Part shown: positions 25,466 to 34,100 of the stretch, piece by piece
Layout: the number at the start of each line of letters is the position of its first letter
How positions within the stretch are numbered: position 1 is the stretch's first letter
From: Roseivirga pacifica
GTDB taxonomy: Bacteria; Bacteroidota; Bacteroidia; Cytophagales; Cyclobacteriaceae
DNA: 64,000 bases
Assembly (NCBI RefSeq): GCF_900111145.1
Contig: NZ_FOIR01000001.1
Coordinates: 1,371,501 to 1,435,500, forward strand
Direction: 5' to 3'
Made by a program: the position numbers and the translations under genes
Notes under the pieces: model-generated
Database searches by the model: none
What the model saw: only the letters and a program-made list of their open reading frames with translations
Told to the model about the DNA's origin: nothing

Positions 25466-27922
25466 ATGAAAAAATTAGTTTGGATTGCCCTGATGCTACC
25501 AATAGCATTAGCGGCAAAGGCACAGTATGTGGTAAAAGGTACTGTGAGAGATGCTTCCGATAATTCGGTGGCTTATGGCGCTAGCGTAGTGCTTAAAGAG
25601 TTGAATAGAGGAAATTCAACCAACACACAAGGTGAGTACAGTATTAGCAATGTACCTGCCGGAGATTACACCATTGTAATTTCAATGATAGGCTACATAA
25701 CAAAGGAGCAGGTAGTAAAGGTTGATGGGAATGAAACCTTCAACTTTAACCTAAATCCTAGTGAACGTAGCTTAGGTGATGTTGTGGTTACCGGTACACG
25801 TGCATCAGAAAACACACCAACCACCTACACCAACGTAAGCAAAGAGGAAATAGAGAAGCAAAATCTGGGGCAAGACATGCCTTTCTTGCTCAACTTTACG
25901 CCATCTGTGGTGGTTACTTCAGATGCCGGAGCAGGTGTTGGCTACACGGGCATTCGCGTGCGTGGTAGCGACCCAACCCGCATTAACGTAACCATTAACG
26001 GTATTCCGGTGAATGACTCAGAATCTCAAGGTACTTTCTGGGTGAATATGCCAGATTTTGCTTCGTCAACTTCCGATATTCAGATTCAGCGTGGAGTAGG
26101 TACATCTACCAATGGTGCAGGAGCTTTCGGAGCATCGTTAAACATCCTTACCAATGGTGTAAGCCGCGAACCAAGCGCCAAAGTAGGTGTTAGTTACGGT
26201 TCATTCAATACTCAGCGCTATAATGCAACATTCAACACTGGTTTGTTGAATGACCATTTTGCTTTTGAAGGTAGATTGTCAAAAATCATGTCAGATGGTT
26301 ATATCGATAGAGCGTCTTCAGACCTACAATCGTATTATTTATCAGGTGAGTATTTGAATAACAACACGAGCATCAAATTCATAACATTTAGTGGCGAAGA
26401 GAAAACGTACCAGAGCTGGTGGGGAACACCGCAGGCTAGGTTGGAAAACGATGAGGCTGGTATGCAAGAAGTGATTGCCAACAACGGTTACACGCAAGAA
26501 CAAGCCGATAATCTGTTGAACAGCGGAAGAACTTTCAATTACTACCTGTACGATAATCAAACTGATAATTATGGTCAGGATCATTATCAGTTGCACCTGA
26601 ATCAGAACTTTAGTGCCAATTGGAATCTACATGCTGGTTTGCACTACACCAAAGGGGCCGGTTATTATGAGGAATTCCGAAATGATGATGATTTGGCCGA
26701 TTACGGTCTTAATGATGTTCAGATTGGGAGTGAAACCATTACTTCAACCGATTTGATAAGAAGAAGATGGTTGGACAATGATTTTTATGGTGTTACTTAC
26801 GACCTACATTATAGCAAAAGCAACATTGAAGCTACATTGGGTGGTGCTTACAATGAGTATGATGGCCTGCACTACGGTGAAGTTATTTGGGCAGAATATG
26901 CAAGCAATGGCGATATAAGACATCGCTATTACGAAAGCCAATCGGACAAATCTGATTTTAATACCTATTTGAAAGTGAACCTACAGGCTACAGATAAATT
27001 GAACGTTTATGGTGATGTGCAGATACGCGCCATAGACTACCGAGGGTTAGGGGTTGATAATGATCAACGTGTGATTGACTTCGATAATCAGTACACTTTC
27101 TTCAACCCTAAGTTTGGTGCCATTTATGAGTTGGCACAAAACACATCGGTTTATGCGTCTTTCGCCATTGGTAATAAAGAACCGAACAGGTCTGACATTA
27201 TAGATGCAGCGCCAGGCACAGAACCAAAGCACGAAACATTGAACAACTTAGAGGTTGGTTTCCGTAAAGTAACCGAAAACGTGGGACTGGAGGTAAACTA
27301 TTACCTAATGGACTACAAAAACCAACTGGTGCTTACGGGCGATGTTAACGATGTGGGAGGTTCTATTAGAACAAACGTGCCAGATAGTTACCGAATGGGA
27401 GTAGAGGTGGCCGCGAATATCAAGTTGGCCAAAAAGCTCTACTGGAATGTAAACGGAACTTTGAGCCGCAATAAGATCAAGGCCTTTGAAGAATTGATTT
27501 TTGATTACGGCCCTGCTTTTGACGAGTACAATGAAGTACGTACTGAATTTGAAGATACAGATATTAGCTTTTCGCCTAGCTTAATTGCGGGTAGCCAGTT
27601 GAGCTACCGTCCGACTGATGGCCTAGAGCTTTCCTTTATGTCGAAGTACGTGGGCGATCAATACCTAGATAACACATCTAACGAAGGCCGTAAGATTGAC
27701 GCCTTCTTTGTGAATGATATTCGTATAAACTATGGTTTCGACATGAAAGGTTTTAAGCAAGTAAACCTGAATCTGTTGGTGAATAACGTGTTCAACACCA
27801 TGTACGAGTCGAACGGCTATACCTTTGGCTATTTTGCGGGAGCGAGTTATGAGGTAAGAGAAAACTACCTCTATCCGCAGGCAGGTACCAACTTCCTGTT
27901 GTCGCTGTCGCTAGCTTTTTAA
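25466..27922 (+). CDS. TonB-dependent outer-membrane receptor, probably for thiamin
   Basis: An 818-residue receptor. It has a signal peptide (about 1-19), a CarboxypepD-regulatory-like beta domain (about 21-105, GTVRDASDNSVAYGASVVL), a plug domain (about 110-230, with VVTGTRASENTPTTYTNVSK and GIRVRGSDPTRINVTINGIP), and a beta barrel ending in the aromatic-terminated strand NFLLSLSLAF. TonB and ExbBD would energise uptake. Because its mRNA leader is a TPP riboswitch, the substrate is most likely thiamin or a phosphate ester. It follows the PnuC-kinase pair and has its own promoter and terminator. The role of SusC type is excluded by its length and lone state. Confidence 0.9.
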   Translation: MKKLVWIALMLPIALAAKAQYVVKGTVRDASDNSVAYGASVVLKELNRGNSTNTQGEYSISNVPAGDYTIVISMIGYITKEQVVKVDGNETFNFNLNPSERSLGDVVVTGTRASENTPTTYTNVSKEEIEKQNLGQDMPFLLNFTPSVVVTSDAGAGVGYTGIRVRGSDPTRINVTINGIPVNDSESQGTFWVNMPDFASSTSDIQIQRGVGTSTNGAGAFGASLNILTNGVSREPSAKVGVSYGSFNTQRYNATFNTGLLNDHFAFEGRLSKIMSDGYIDRASSDLQSYYLSGEYLNNNTSIKFITFSGEEKTYQSWWGTPQARLENDEAGMQEVIANNGYTQEQADNLLNSGRTFNYYLYDNQTDNYGQDHYQLHLNQNFSANWNLHAGLHYTKGAGYYEEFRNDDDLADYGLNDVQIGSETITSTDLIRRRWLDNDFYGVTYDLHYSKSNIEATLGGAYNEYDGLHYGEVIWAEYASNGDIRHRYYESQSDKSDFNTYLKVNLQATDKLNVYGDVQIRAIDYRGLGVDNDQRVIDFDNQYTFFNPKFGAIYELAQNTSVYASFAIGNKEPNRSDIIDAAPGTEPKHETLNNLEVGFRKVTENVGLEVNYYLMDYKNQLVLTGDVNDVGGSIRTNVPDSYRMGVEVAANIKLAKKLYWNVNGTLSRNKIKAFEELIFDYGPAFDEYNEVRTEFEDTDISFSPSLIAGSQLSYRPTDGLELSFMSKYVGDQYLDNTSNEGRKIDAFFVNDIRINYGFDMKGFKQVNLNLLVNNVFNTMYESNGYTFGYFAGASYEVRENYLYPQAGTNFLLSLSLAF

Positions 27923-27960
27923 TTGTAAGTTTTACGGTTATTGATAGCTGCTAAAATTCT

Positions 27961-28000
27961 AAAAACGGTCGAATTTGGATGTATTCGGCCGTTTTTGTTT
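27961..28000 (+). terminator. Rho-independent terminator after the TonB receptor
   Basis: AAAACGGTCGAAT pairs with ATTCGGCCGTTTT (one wobble) across an 8-base loop and runs into a T-rich tail. Confidence 0.85.
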
Positions 28001-28025
28001 TTGGCACAAATACCCCGGGGATCTT

Positions 28026-28041
28026 ATGCAAACGATTACCT
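28026..28041. promoter_or_regulatory. Possible LacI-family operator upstream of the ROK kinase
   Basis: ATGCAAACGATTACCT resembles the GCAAACG-TT-C pattern of LacI/PurR-family boxes. It lies 123 bases upstream of the glucokinase start. Only one imperfect copy is present and no LacI regulator gene is in the window, so this is weak. Confidence 0.25.
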
Positions 28042-28163
28042 AAAAAAACTTTCTACCTAAGTTAGCATAGCGGGTTATTGCGGATATTGTTGAATGATTC
28101 TTTGGGAAAAATTGTGCATCTAGCACATGCTTTCGGGAAGAATACGCTGAATACTTAATAATT

Positions 28164-29162
28164 ATGAGACAAACAGCTCTTGGGATTGATATTGGTGGAA
28201 CGTTCACCAAGTTTGGATTGAGTGATATTGAGGGGAACATCCTAATGGAAGGCTCAATTCCTACCTATACCCACAAAGAAATAGATCAGTTTTTAGAGGC
28301 TTTAAGTACGGCCATCAAAGAAAACCTAGATAAGATATTAGAACCAATCGATATTATTGGTGTTGGCATAGGTGCGCCAAATGGCAACTATTATAACGGT
28401 ACCATTGAGCATGCGCCAAATCTGCACTGGAAGGGTATTATTCCTTTTATCGATTTGTTTCAGAAGCACTTTGACCTGCCAATGATTATGACCAACGATG
28501 CCAATGCGGCTGCTATTGGCGAAAAGGTTTTTGGTGGTGCCAAAGACATGAATGACTTTATTGTTGTGACCTTGGGTACTGGCTTAGGCTCTGGTTTTGT
28601 AACCCGTGGCAAGCTAATTTATGGTCATGATGGGTTGGCAGGCGAGCTTGGCCACACCAACGTTTACCCTGACGGCCGTGAGTGTAATTGTGGTAAACGC
28701 GGTTGTTTAGAAACCTACGCTTCGGCATCAGGTATTAAGCGAACGGTGTTTAAGCTTTTGGCTACAAATAATGTAGATACGCCACTCAGAAACTACACTT
28801 ACGAGTCGCTTTCGTCAAAGAAAATTACCGAAATGGCGCTTCAGGGAGATCCAATTGCCTTGGAAGCATACGAATATACCTCTGACATTCTTGGGCTTAA
28901 ATTGGCCGATGCTGCCGCTGTAACCAGCCCTGAAACCATCTTCCTTTTTGGCGGATTGGCCAAAGCAGGTGATATTTTGATTGAAGCGACCAAAAAGGCT
29001 TTTAACGATTATTTGTATCCTGGTTACAAAGGAAAGATTCAGATTAAACTTTCGGAGTTGATGGATAAAAATGCTGCGGTACTAGGTGCTAGTGCTTTGG
29101 TATGGAGCGAAATTGCACAAAGCGATATCATTCGCGTTCCTCAGCAGTCGAGGGTGATGTAA
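28164..29162 (+). CDS. ROK-family sugar kinase (glucokinase-like)
   Basis: A 332-residue ROK kinase. The ATP loop is LGIDIGGTFTKFGL (about residues 6-19), the sugar/catalytic block TNDANAAAIGE has Asp about 113, followed by VVTLGTGLGSGFV and the ROK zinc site GHDGLAGELGH followed by ECNCGKRGCLETYAS (CxCGxxGCxE). It should phosphorylate glucose or a related hexose. The maltodextrin locus at 60543-64000 could feed it. ROK proteins without an N-terminal helix-turn-helix, as here, are enzymes rather than repressors. The gene stands alone between two terminators. Confidence 0.92.
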   Translation: MRQTALGIDIGGTFTKFGLSDIEGNILMEGSIPTYTHKEIDQFLEALSTAIKENLDKILEPIDIIGVGIGAPNGNYYNGTIEHAPNLHWKGIIPFIDLFQKHFDLPMIMTNDANAAAIGEKVFGGAKDMNDFIVVTLGTGLGSGFVTRGKLIYGHDGLAGELGHTNVYPDGRECNCGKRGCLETYASASGIKRTVFKLLATNNVDTPLRNYTYESLSSKKITEMALQGDPIALEAYEYTSDILGLKLADAAAVTSPETIFLFGGLAKAGDILIEATKKAFNDYLYPGYKGKIQIKLSELMDKNAAVLGASALVWSEIAQSDIIRVPQQSRVM

Positions 29163-29185
29163 TATTAAGTATTGAAAGTATTCGG

Positions 29186-29217
29186 AAGGCCATAAAGTGA
29201 TTTATGGCCTTTTTTTG
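29186..29217 (+). terminator. Rho-independent terminator after the ROK kinase
   Basis: AAGGCCATAAA and TTTATGGCCTT pair perfectly around GTGA, a GNRA-type loop, then a run of T. Confidence 0.9.
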
Positions 29218-29230
29218 TTGCTTATTATAT

Positions 29231-29259
29231 TCAAGGTCTCACTTAGAATGAGGCCTTGA
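29231..29259. repeat. Palindromic repeat copy B (29 bp)
   Basis: Same palindrome as 20021-20049: arms TCAAGGTCTCA and TGAGGCCTTGA with one wobble. Like copy A it follows a terminator and precedes a plus-strand gene. Confidence 0.5.
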
Positions 29260-29325
29260 TTTAGATAAACTCTATGGTTAAAAGCATGCTGCTTGTAACT
29301 TTGTGCCGAACGATAAGCTAAATTT

Positions 29326-29973
29326 ATGTCTTCACACCACATTGTGCGCGATGAGCAAGAGCCGGCCTTGCTAATTGATGACCCTAAAACCCTAAGTCTA
29401 GAGTTTGTTGAACTGCTTTTGGAGTGGAGCCCAACAGTGGTGGTAACCACCAACGCTTTGGAGGAGGTGCTACATTGGGGAATTAAAATAGATGTTGTGA
29501 TTGCCCGGTTTGAGCAAGTGGAGGCGTTAAAACCACGTTTAAAGCTACAATCGCCAGTAAAGTTGCTCGCTTTTGAGTCGAACGACCTATTGAATGCAGG
29601 CTTTGTTTATTTGCTCGACAATCAGTATCCAGCTGTTAATGTGTTGGCCGATATTTTCAGCACCCGAATTTTAGATATGGTAAAAGAACTGAGCACCGAG
29701 CTTGACGTGGTGCTTTTCTATAACAACCAGAAGTGGGTGTATGTAAGACGGGGACTATTTCAGAAGTGGGTAAGTACGGGACAGGTTTTTGGTATTCATC
29801 CCATTGTGCCTGGTACCTTTTTCAAATCGGAGGGCTTTTATACCGAAATGGAAAATGAGCCGTACTTGGAGCCGTTCGAGTTAAGAGCCGAAGTTTCTGG
29901 TAAGGTGCGGGTGCAGTCTAACGAAAAGCCGTTTTGGCTAATAGAAGAAGTGCAAACGGATGTGTATAAGTAA
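29326..29973 (+). CDS. Thiamin-pyrophosphokinase-like protein lacking catalytic motifs
   Basis: A 215-residue protein whose start, MSSHHIVRDEQEPALLIDD, and overall layout match the Cytophagales thiamin pyrophosphokinase family as I recall it: an N-terminal nucleotide fold (about 1-125) and a C-terminal beta domain (about 140-212). The key motifs are altered. Where the family has a GDFD-type metal site this protein has VVIARFEQ (about 55-62), and where it has a TDLEKAL-type segment it has SNDLLNAGF. So it may be an inactive paralog, with regulatory or binding use, or may have changed activity. It is 1.4 kb after the TPP-controlled receptor but separated by the ROK gene and terminators. Confidence 0.65.
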   Translation: MSSHHIVRDEQEPALLIDDPKTLSLEFVELLLEWSPTVVVTTNALEEVLHWGIKIDVVIARFEQVEALKPRLKLQSPVKLLAFESNDLLNAGFVYLLDNQYPAVNVLADIFSTRILDMVKELSTELDVVLFYNNQKWVYVRRGLFQKWVSTGQVFGIHPIVPGTFFKSEGFYTEMENEPYLEPFELRAEVSGKVRVQSNEKPFWLIEEVQTDVYK

Positions 29974-29992
29974 AGCCCGACAAGCGGGCTTT
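29972..29992 (+). terminator. Hairpin at the end of the TPK-like gene
   Basis: AAAGCCCG and CGGGCTTT pair perfectly across ACAAG, overlapping the stop codon. There is no long T run, so it is a weaker terminator candidate. Confidence 0.55.
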
Positions 29993-30043
29993 GTAAACAC
30001 ACAATTGCAGGTTTAACCCGCTTGCGCTAGAGACTACGAAAGA

Positions 30044-31750
30044 TTACTGAATGTATTTTGTGGGGATGGAAATTCTAATTCTTGTTTTTACTTCTTTGCC
30101 ATCTTTTACACCAAGTTTCCATTTGTAAAACCTGCGACTTTTTTCGTTTATATCGGTCAAAAGTTTGCCTATGTACCTATAGTATGGCAGTGTTTCATCC
30201 TCAGTACCTTCTAATTCGGTTACTAAAAGCAGGTTGCCTAAAGAGTGCGCATCAACTATGGCAGAGAATTCAATGTATTCAGGTAGCTTTTTTGAGCTAA
30301 GGCCTTTAGGCAAGGGGTTGTCAAGTGCTATTGCTTGCTGAAAGGCCTCTAATCCACCAGCTGGTGCAGGTGGTGTGTCTACTTGATTGTAGCTATATAT
30401 GGTTTCGTCAAATTCTACGGTATGATAGAATACCACAAACAAGGTGGTTTTGTCCATATAGTCTTTTATGTCATCCTTTATCTCTGCCAAGCTGAACCTT
30501 TTGCTCGTGTTTGCTAGCGAAAAGCTGACTGAGTTAACTCTTCTGGTGTCGAGCATGGCATAGTCAAAGACTTGATCCTTATCTTCTTGGGAAAGCTCAC
30601 CAAAATATAATGGCTTAACTAAATGACTAAAGTTGCTTTGATAGTCTAAATTTTGTGGACTTGATTCATACCTAATAAGAATGTCTTCATTAGGGTGGGT
30701 TCTTTGCAATTTTTCAAAAATCTGTTCGTGCCTAATACTAATCTGATCGCTTACGAGTAGGTTGAAATAGAGATCCATTTGAGTATTAGAATACTTCTCT
30801 TTCTTTGCTTGTTCGTTAATCACTGTCTGTGATTGAGCGCCTACTAGCGTAATACAAATTATTATGAGTAATGCGGATGAAGTAACCGTTTTCTTCCAGT
30901 TTGTTTTTGTTTGTTGCATGTGTGTTAAGCGCTTTTTAATGGATGTTTTTAATGAGAATGCTTGTGCTAGTTTTGGACTAGTGTCGAAGCTAAATGCCAA
31001 GAGCGTTTTAGAGTAGTCTCTTACTGAAGTAGCCTTTAAAACCTGCTCATCGGCTAGTGATTCATGCAACTGCCTAAGCTCCTGAATGACAAGGTAAACT
31101 GCAGGATTGTACCATGTAAGCGTTGCAATGGTACGGGTAAAGAGTATATCTAAGCTGTGTTTTTGTTGAAGGTGTGCGTGTTCATGGGCCATCAAGATTT
31201 TCCAGGTGTCATTGTCATATTTTTCTGTAGGAACAAAAATCCAGTTAAGGAACGAGAAGGGAGATTGTATAAGGGAGTGCTTTACTAGCTTAGTCCCTTT
31301 TTGCCATTCCGTTGTGCCGTTGCGAACCAACCAATAGATGCGAATAAGTTGGAGCATAAATATAAAGGCCGAAATACCGGCACCAATCGCAAAGGCCATA
31401 GCGATATAGTCCATTGTAGAGTAGGAAGTGGCCGTCACAGTTACCTTTTGTACAGGACTGGTTTGGTTTGTTTCTACAATATTGACCTGTGCTTTTGGTT
31501 GGTTAGGTGTTGTGCGTGTAAACTCGAATTTTGGTACATATACCTGTGGGGCAATGTCGTTTTTAGGTAACTCAATAAAAGGTGCCAGCAAAGAAAGACC
31601 AACTAATGAGAGTAGTAAGCTCCTTCTCAGTTTCAGGGCGGTATTATTCCTAAAAAGCAGATAATAACAAGCAAAAAGCAAAAGCAAGGTTACTCCAGCT
31701 TGTATACTCCAGTTGAGTAATTGTTGAGAAGTTTCAATTAGCGTGTTCAT
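30044..31750 (-). CDS. M56-family (BlaR1/MecR1-like) membrane metalloprotease with TonB_C-like tail, second copy
   Basis: A 568-residue sensor protease. Four hydrophobic segments cover the first 310 residues (about 15-30, 38-52, 113-135, 288-306), enclosing the cytosolic zinc site AHEHAHLQQKH (HExxH about 186). The periplasmic part lacks a penicillin-binding domain; instead it ends in a TonB_C-like beta domain (about 455-568, from PAPAGGLEAFQQAI to TRIRISIPTKYI). In BlaR-type systems signal binding activates the protease and leads to loss of BlaI repression. Its ATG overlaps the stop of the other M56 gene (ATGA), so it is the third gene of the blaI operon. Confidence 0.85.
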   Translation of the reverse strand: MNTLIETSQQLLNWSIQAGVTLLLLFACYYLLFRNNTALKLRRSLLLSLVGLSLLAPFIELPKNDIAPQVYVPKFEFTRTTPNQPKAQVNIVETNQTSPVQKVTVTATSYSTMDYIAMAFAIGAGISAFIFMLQLIRIYWLVRNGTTEWQKGTKLVKHSLIQSPFSFLNWIFVPTEKYDNDTWKILMAHEHAHLQQKHSLDILFTRTIATLTWYNPAVYLVIQELRQLHESLADEQVLKATSVRDYSKTLLAFSFDTSPKLAQAFSLKTSIKKRLTHMQQTKTNWKKTVTSSALLIIICITLVGAQSQTVINEQAKKEKYSNTQMDLYFNLLVSDQISIRHEQIFEKLQRTHPNEDILIRYESSPQNLDYQSNFSHLVKPLYFGELSQEDKDQVFDYAMLDTRRVNSVSFSLANTSKRFSLAEIKDDIKDYMDKTTLFVVFYHTVEFDETIYSYNQVDTPPAPAGGLEAFQQAIALDNPLPKGLSSKKLPEYIEFSAIVDAHSLGNLLLVTELEGTEDETLPYYRYIGKLLTDINEKSRRFYKWKLGVKDGKEVKTRIRISIPTKYIQ

Positions 31751-33495
31751 TTTAAAATGTTTTTAGGGATTACAATTGGCATGGCAGTGGCTACTTTTTT
31801 GCCATCAGCCTCACCTGGTCTCCAACCATAAGCTTTAGAGAACTCAATAATATTCTTATTGAGCTGGCCAAGAATTGCATATGCCTGATCGGCTTGAGGG
31901 GAATCGTCCTCAATTTCAGAAACCAACTTCAGGCTAGTGAAAATACCTGAACTTACTATTGTGGCTTCAAATTTTATTTCGTTCGGTAGGCTTTCCATGG
32001 CGGTTAGGTCAACCTCACCAAGGTTGGTACCCACAGATTCAATAAATCTTTTTAGCCCACCATTAGGGCTAGGTTGAACATCCAGTTCTTCTATGGTGTA
32101 AAGCTTACGAATCGGAGGGATTGATTCCCCGCCTGGTGATATTAACATTAGATACTCAAGTTTTAGGAATTCGAGTTCATTTATTGTTTGATAGTTTGGG
32201 TAAATAGGCTGTACATACTTTTCAATGTACTCGTTGGCTTTGTCCAGTATTTCCAGGCGTTCTTTCTTACTAAGCCTTATCATTAAGTCTGTTTTGTAGT
32301 AGTCTTCATTTTTTAGATGAAAAAACTTTTCCTCTAATATTTTCGGTTCTTCATTTAGTACAAGTCTAGAATAGGCTCCGTTAAATGCACCAGTGGCTTT
32401 CTGCGATTCTAGGATCATGCGCTTGTACTTTTCAGGAAGGGTTATGGGGATTAGAACATGAGTGAAAGGATTACTGACCCAGGTATCGGGTTGCTCATCC
32501 GCATAGTCAGTAACCTTTTCGGTACTAAACATGCCATCCTCACCAAGGTCATAATTTACCGAAGTAAACTTGGTCGGTAAGTGGAGGTTTTCTTCTACTT
32601 GCTGTAGGCTTGTTTGTGAGAAAAGTAAAAGACTAAAAATGCAGATGCTACCCAATGCTATTGCAGTCTTGTATTTTTTTGATGGCGTGTTTTTCATGGC
32701 TTTTAATCTTTTAGTAAGTGATGTTTTTTGTGAGAAAGCATGCGTTAATGGGCTGGTGTAGCCATCCATGCAAATGTTCAACAGAGACTTAGCGTAGGAA
32801 GCTTGACCAACTTGCGCAATGGTTTTGCTATCGGCTATAAGCTCGTGGTTCAGTTTTATTTGGCGGTGCAACAGATAAATAACCGGGTTGTACCAAAGCA
32901 CGCATTGAGCTATTGCAGTGAGGCTGCTGTCAAAAGAATGTCGTTGTTTAACATGGGCGATTTCATGCGCAACTATGGCTTGTAGTGTAGTGTTGTCATA
33001 CGTTTGTGTTGAGGGGAGGAATATTTTGCCCCAAAACGAAAATGGAGATTTGACCTTTGGGTGGAGGGTGACTTCAGTTTCGTATATCAGAATTTTTGTT
33101 CCTGTTTTCGACCAACTATAGAGCCTAAGTGCTTCAACAAGTAGAAGCAGGAATGAAATGATTATTCCAGCCGAATAAACAAGTAGAAGTATTTGCTGAG
33201 TTGTGTATTTGGCGTTTTCGCTATAGGTATCCTCAATTGGCTGATATGTTATTGGTGTTTTTGATAGCTGCGTGTTAGATATAAAACCGGATTGCTCTGA
33301 TATGGCTTGGGTGATTAGTGTAGAAGAAGTGCTGAGTTGAATAAGTGGGAATGACACAGCCATACCTAGTATCAGCAACAGAATTCCGCGTTTCAGTTGG
33401 TGGTTGGAATTGCTGTTGAAAAGAAAATAATAAACACCAAATAGCAGTGTTAAGAGTAGGCTGGCTTTTAAGCTCCAATTGAATATTAAATCCAT
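31747..33495 (-). CDS. M56-family (BlaR1/MecR1-like) membrane metalloprotease with TonB_C-like tail, first copy
   Basis: A 582-residue paralog of the next gene: hydrophobic segments around 8-25, 36-50, 103-122 and 282-300, zinc motif AHEIAHVKQRH (about 178), and a C-terminal TonB_C-like domain (about 465-582, from QPSPNGGLKRFIES to AMPIVIPKNIL). The two share layout, FSQ/FSL-KTS-KRL linker (about 260) and tail but differ strongly in the periplasmic middle, which implies different signals. Its ATG overlaps the blaI stop by one base (TAATG). It most likely controls BlaI, but the signal and targets outside this operon are unknown. Confidence 0.87.
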   Translation of the reverse strand: MDLIFNWSLKASLLLTLLFGVYYFLFNSNSNHQLKRGILLLILGMAVSFPLIQLSTSSTLITQAISEQSGFISNTQLSKTPITYQPIEDTYSENAKYTTQQILLLVYSAGIIISFLLLLVEALRLYSWSKTGTKILIYETEVTLHPKVKSPFSFWGKIFLPSTQTYDNTTLQAIVAHEIAHVKQRHSFDSSLTAIAQCVLWYNPVIYLLHRQIKLNHELIADSKTIAQVGQASYAKSLLNICMDGYTSPLTHAFSQKTSLTKRLKAMKNTPSKKYKTAIALGSICIFSLLLFSQTSLQQVEENLHLPTKFTSVNYDLGEDGMFSTEKVTDYADEQPDTWVSNPFTHVLIPITLPEKYKRMILESQKATGAFNGAYSRLVLNEEPKILEEKFFHLKNEDYYKTDLMIRLSKKERLEILDKANEYIEKYVQPIYPNYQTINELEFLKLEYLMLISPGGESIPPIRKLYTIEELDVQPSPNGGLKRFIESVGTNLGEVDLTAMESLPNEIKFEATIVSSGIFTSLKLVSEIEDDSPQADQAYAILGQLNKNIIEFSKAYGWRPGEADGKKVATAMPIVIPKNILK

Positions 33496-33863
33496 TACTT
33501 CTCCTCCTTTTTATCTTCAATAATCTTAATGATCTCTTCTAGTTCATCAATGTCTAGGTCTTTGCGTTCGGTAAAGAAGGAAACCAAGCGGCTTAACGAA
33601 CCTTCAAAGTATTTACCCAGCACATTGTTCATGGTAAACTCGCTGTAGGCGGTTTTAGATATGGCAGGGGCATAGCGCTTCGCATTGCCTATCATTTCTT
33701 GTTTCACAAAGCCTTTTTGTTCCAGTACAGTAAGCACAGTGGCCACTGTTGTGTAGCTTGGCGGGTCTTTTTTAAACTCATTTACAACCTCTCTGGTAAA
33801 AGCTTTTTCGAGCTTCCAAAGGATTTGCATTACCCTTTCCTCTGCCTTTGTTAATTCCTTCAT
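33495..33863 (-). CDS. BlaI/MecI/CopY-family transcriptional repressor
   Basis: A 122-residue repressor of usual length. The winged helix-turn-helix occupies about 1-72 (LTKAEERVMQILWKLEKAF, then YTTVATVLTVLEQKGFVK), and the C-terminal dimer helix carries the family's NVLGKYFEGSLSRLVSFF. The protease-sensitive Asn-Phe site of staphylococcal MecI/BlaI is not obvious here. It leads the operon with two M56 proteases. Three dyads with ACTAT/ATAGT-type arms begin at the base before its ATG and reach 33916, so autorepression is very likely. Confidence 0.93.
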   Translation of the reverse strand: MKELTKAEERVMQILWKLEKAFTREVVNEFKKDPPSYTTVATVLTVLEQKGFVKQEMIGNAKRYAPAISKTAYSEFTMNNVLGKYFEGSLSRLVSFFTERKDLDIDELEEIIKIIEDKKEEK

Positions 33864-33916
33864 ACTATAAATATAGTAGAATAACTATATAAATAGTAAT
33901 TCTATTATAAAAATAG
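33864..33916. promoter_or_regulatory. Three stacked BlaI-type operators
   Basis: Dyads at 33864-33877 (arms ACTAT and ATAGT, spacer AAAT) and 33884-33897 (same arms, spacer ATAA) are 20 bp apart centre to centre, and a looser third (CTATT and AATAG) lies at 33902-33916 about 19 bp further. MecI/BlaI sites are dyads of this general form. The first adjoins the blaI start codon. Confidence 0.75.
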
Positions 33917-34010
33917 TAGATAAGTTTTCTGAAGGTGGTGATTTGAGAAGAGCACTGATGCAGTAGTTTTCTAGCAGATGACTGAACTCTGGAATGCTGT
34001 TTGACAACGC

Positions 34011-34046
34011 AAATCCCCCTAGCCCCCTTTTCGAAAAAGGGGGAGT
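34011..34046. repeat. GC-rich palindromic intergenic repeat
   Basis: A stretch beginning AAATCCCCCTAG contains arms CCCCCTTTT and AAAAGGGGG around a short spacer. I recognise this kind of sequence (AAATCCCCCTAACCCCC followed by its complement) as a frequent intergenic repeat in Bacteroidota and some cyanobacteria. It lies between blaI and prmC, which are both transcribed leftward. Confidence 0.55.
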
Positions 34047-34100
34047 AGCGCTGCTTATTTAAGGTGTTTCTGTTGAAAGCTTTTTACTTTCAGCAAGTAG

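Noticed and set aside
34070-34098. Hairpin TGTTGAAAG/CTTTCAGCA after prmC as a terminator
   Set aside because: Read on the prmC strand it has no following T run; it may be a stem but not a convincing rho-independent terminator.
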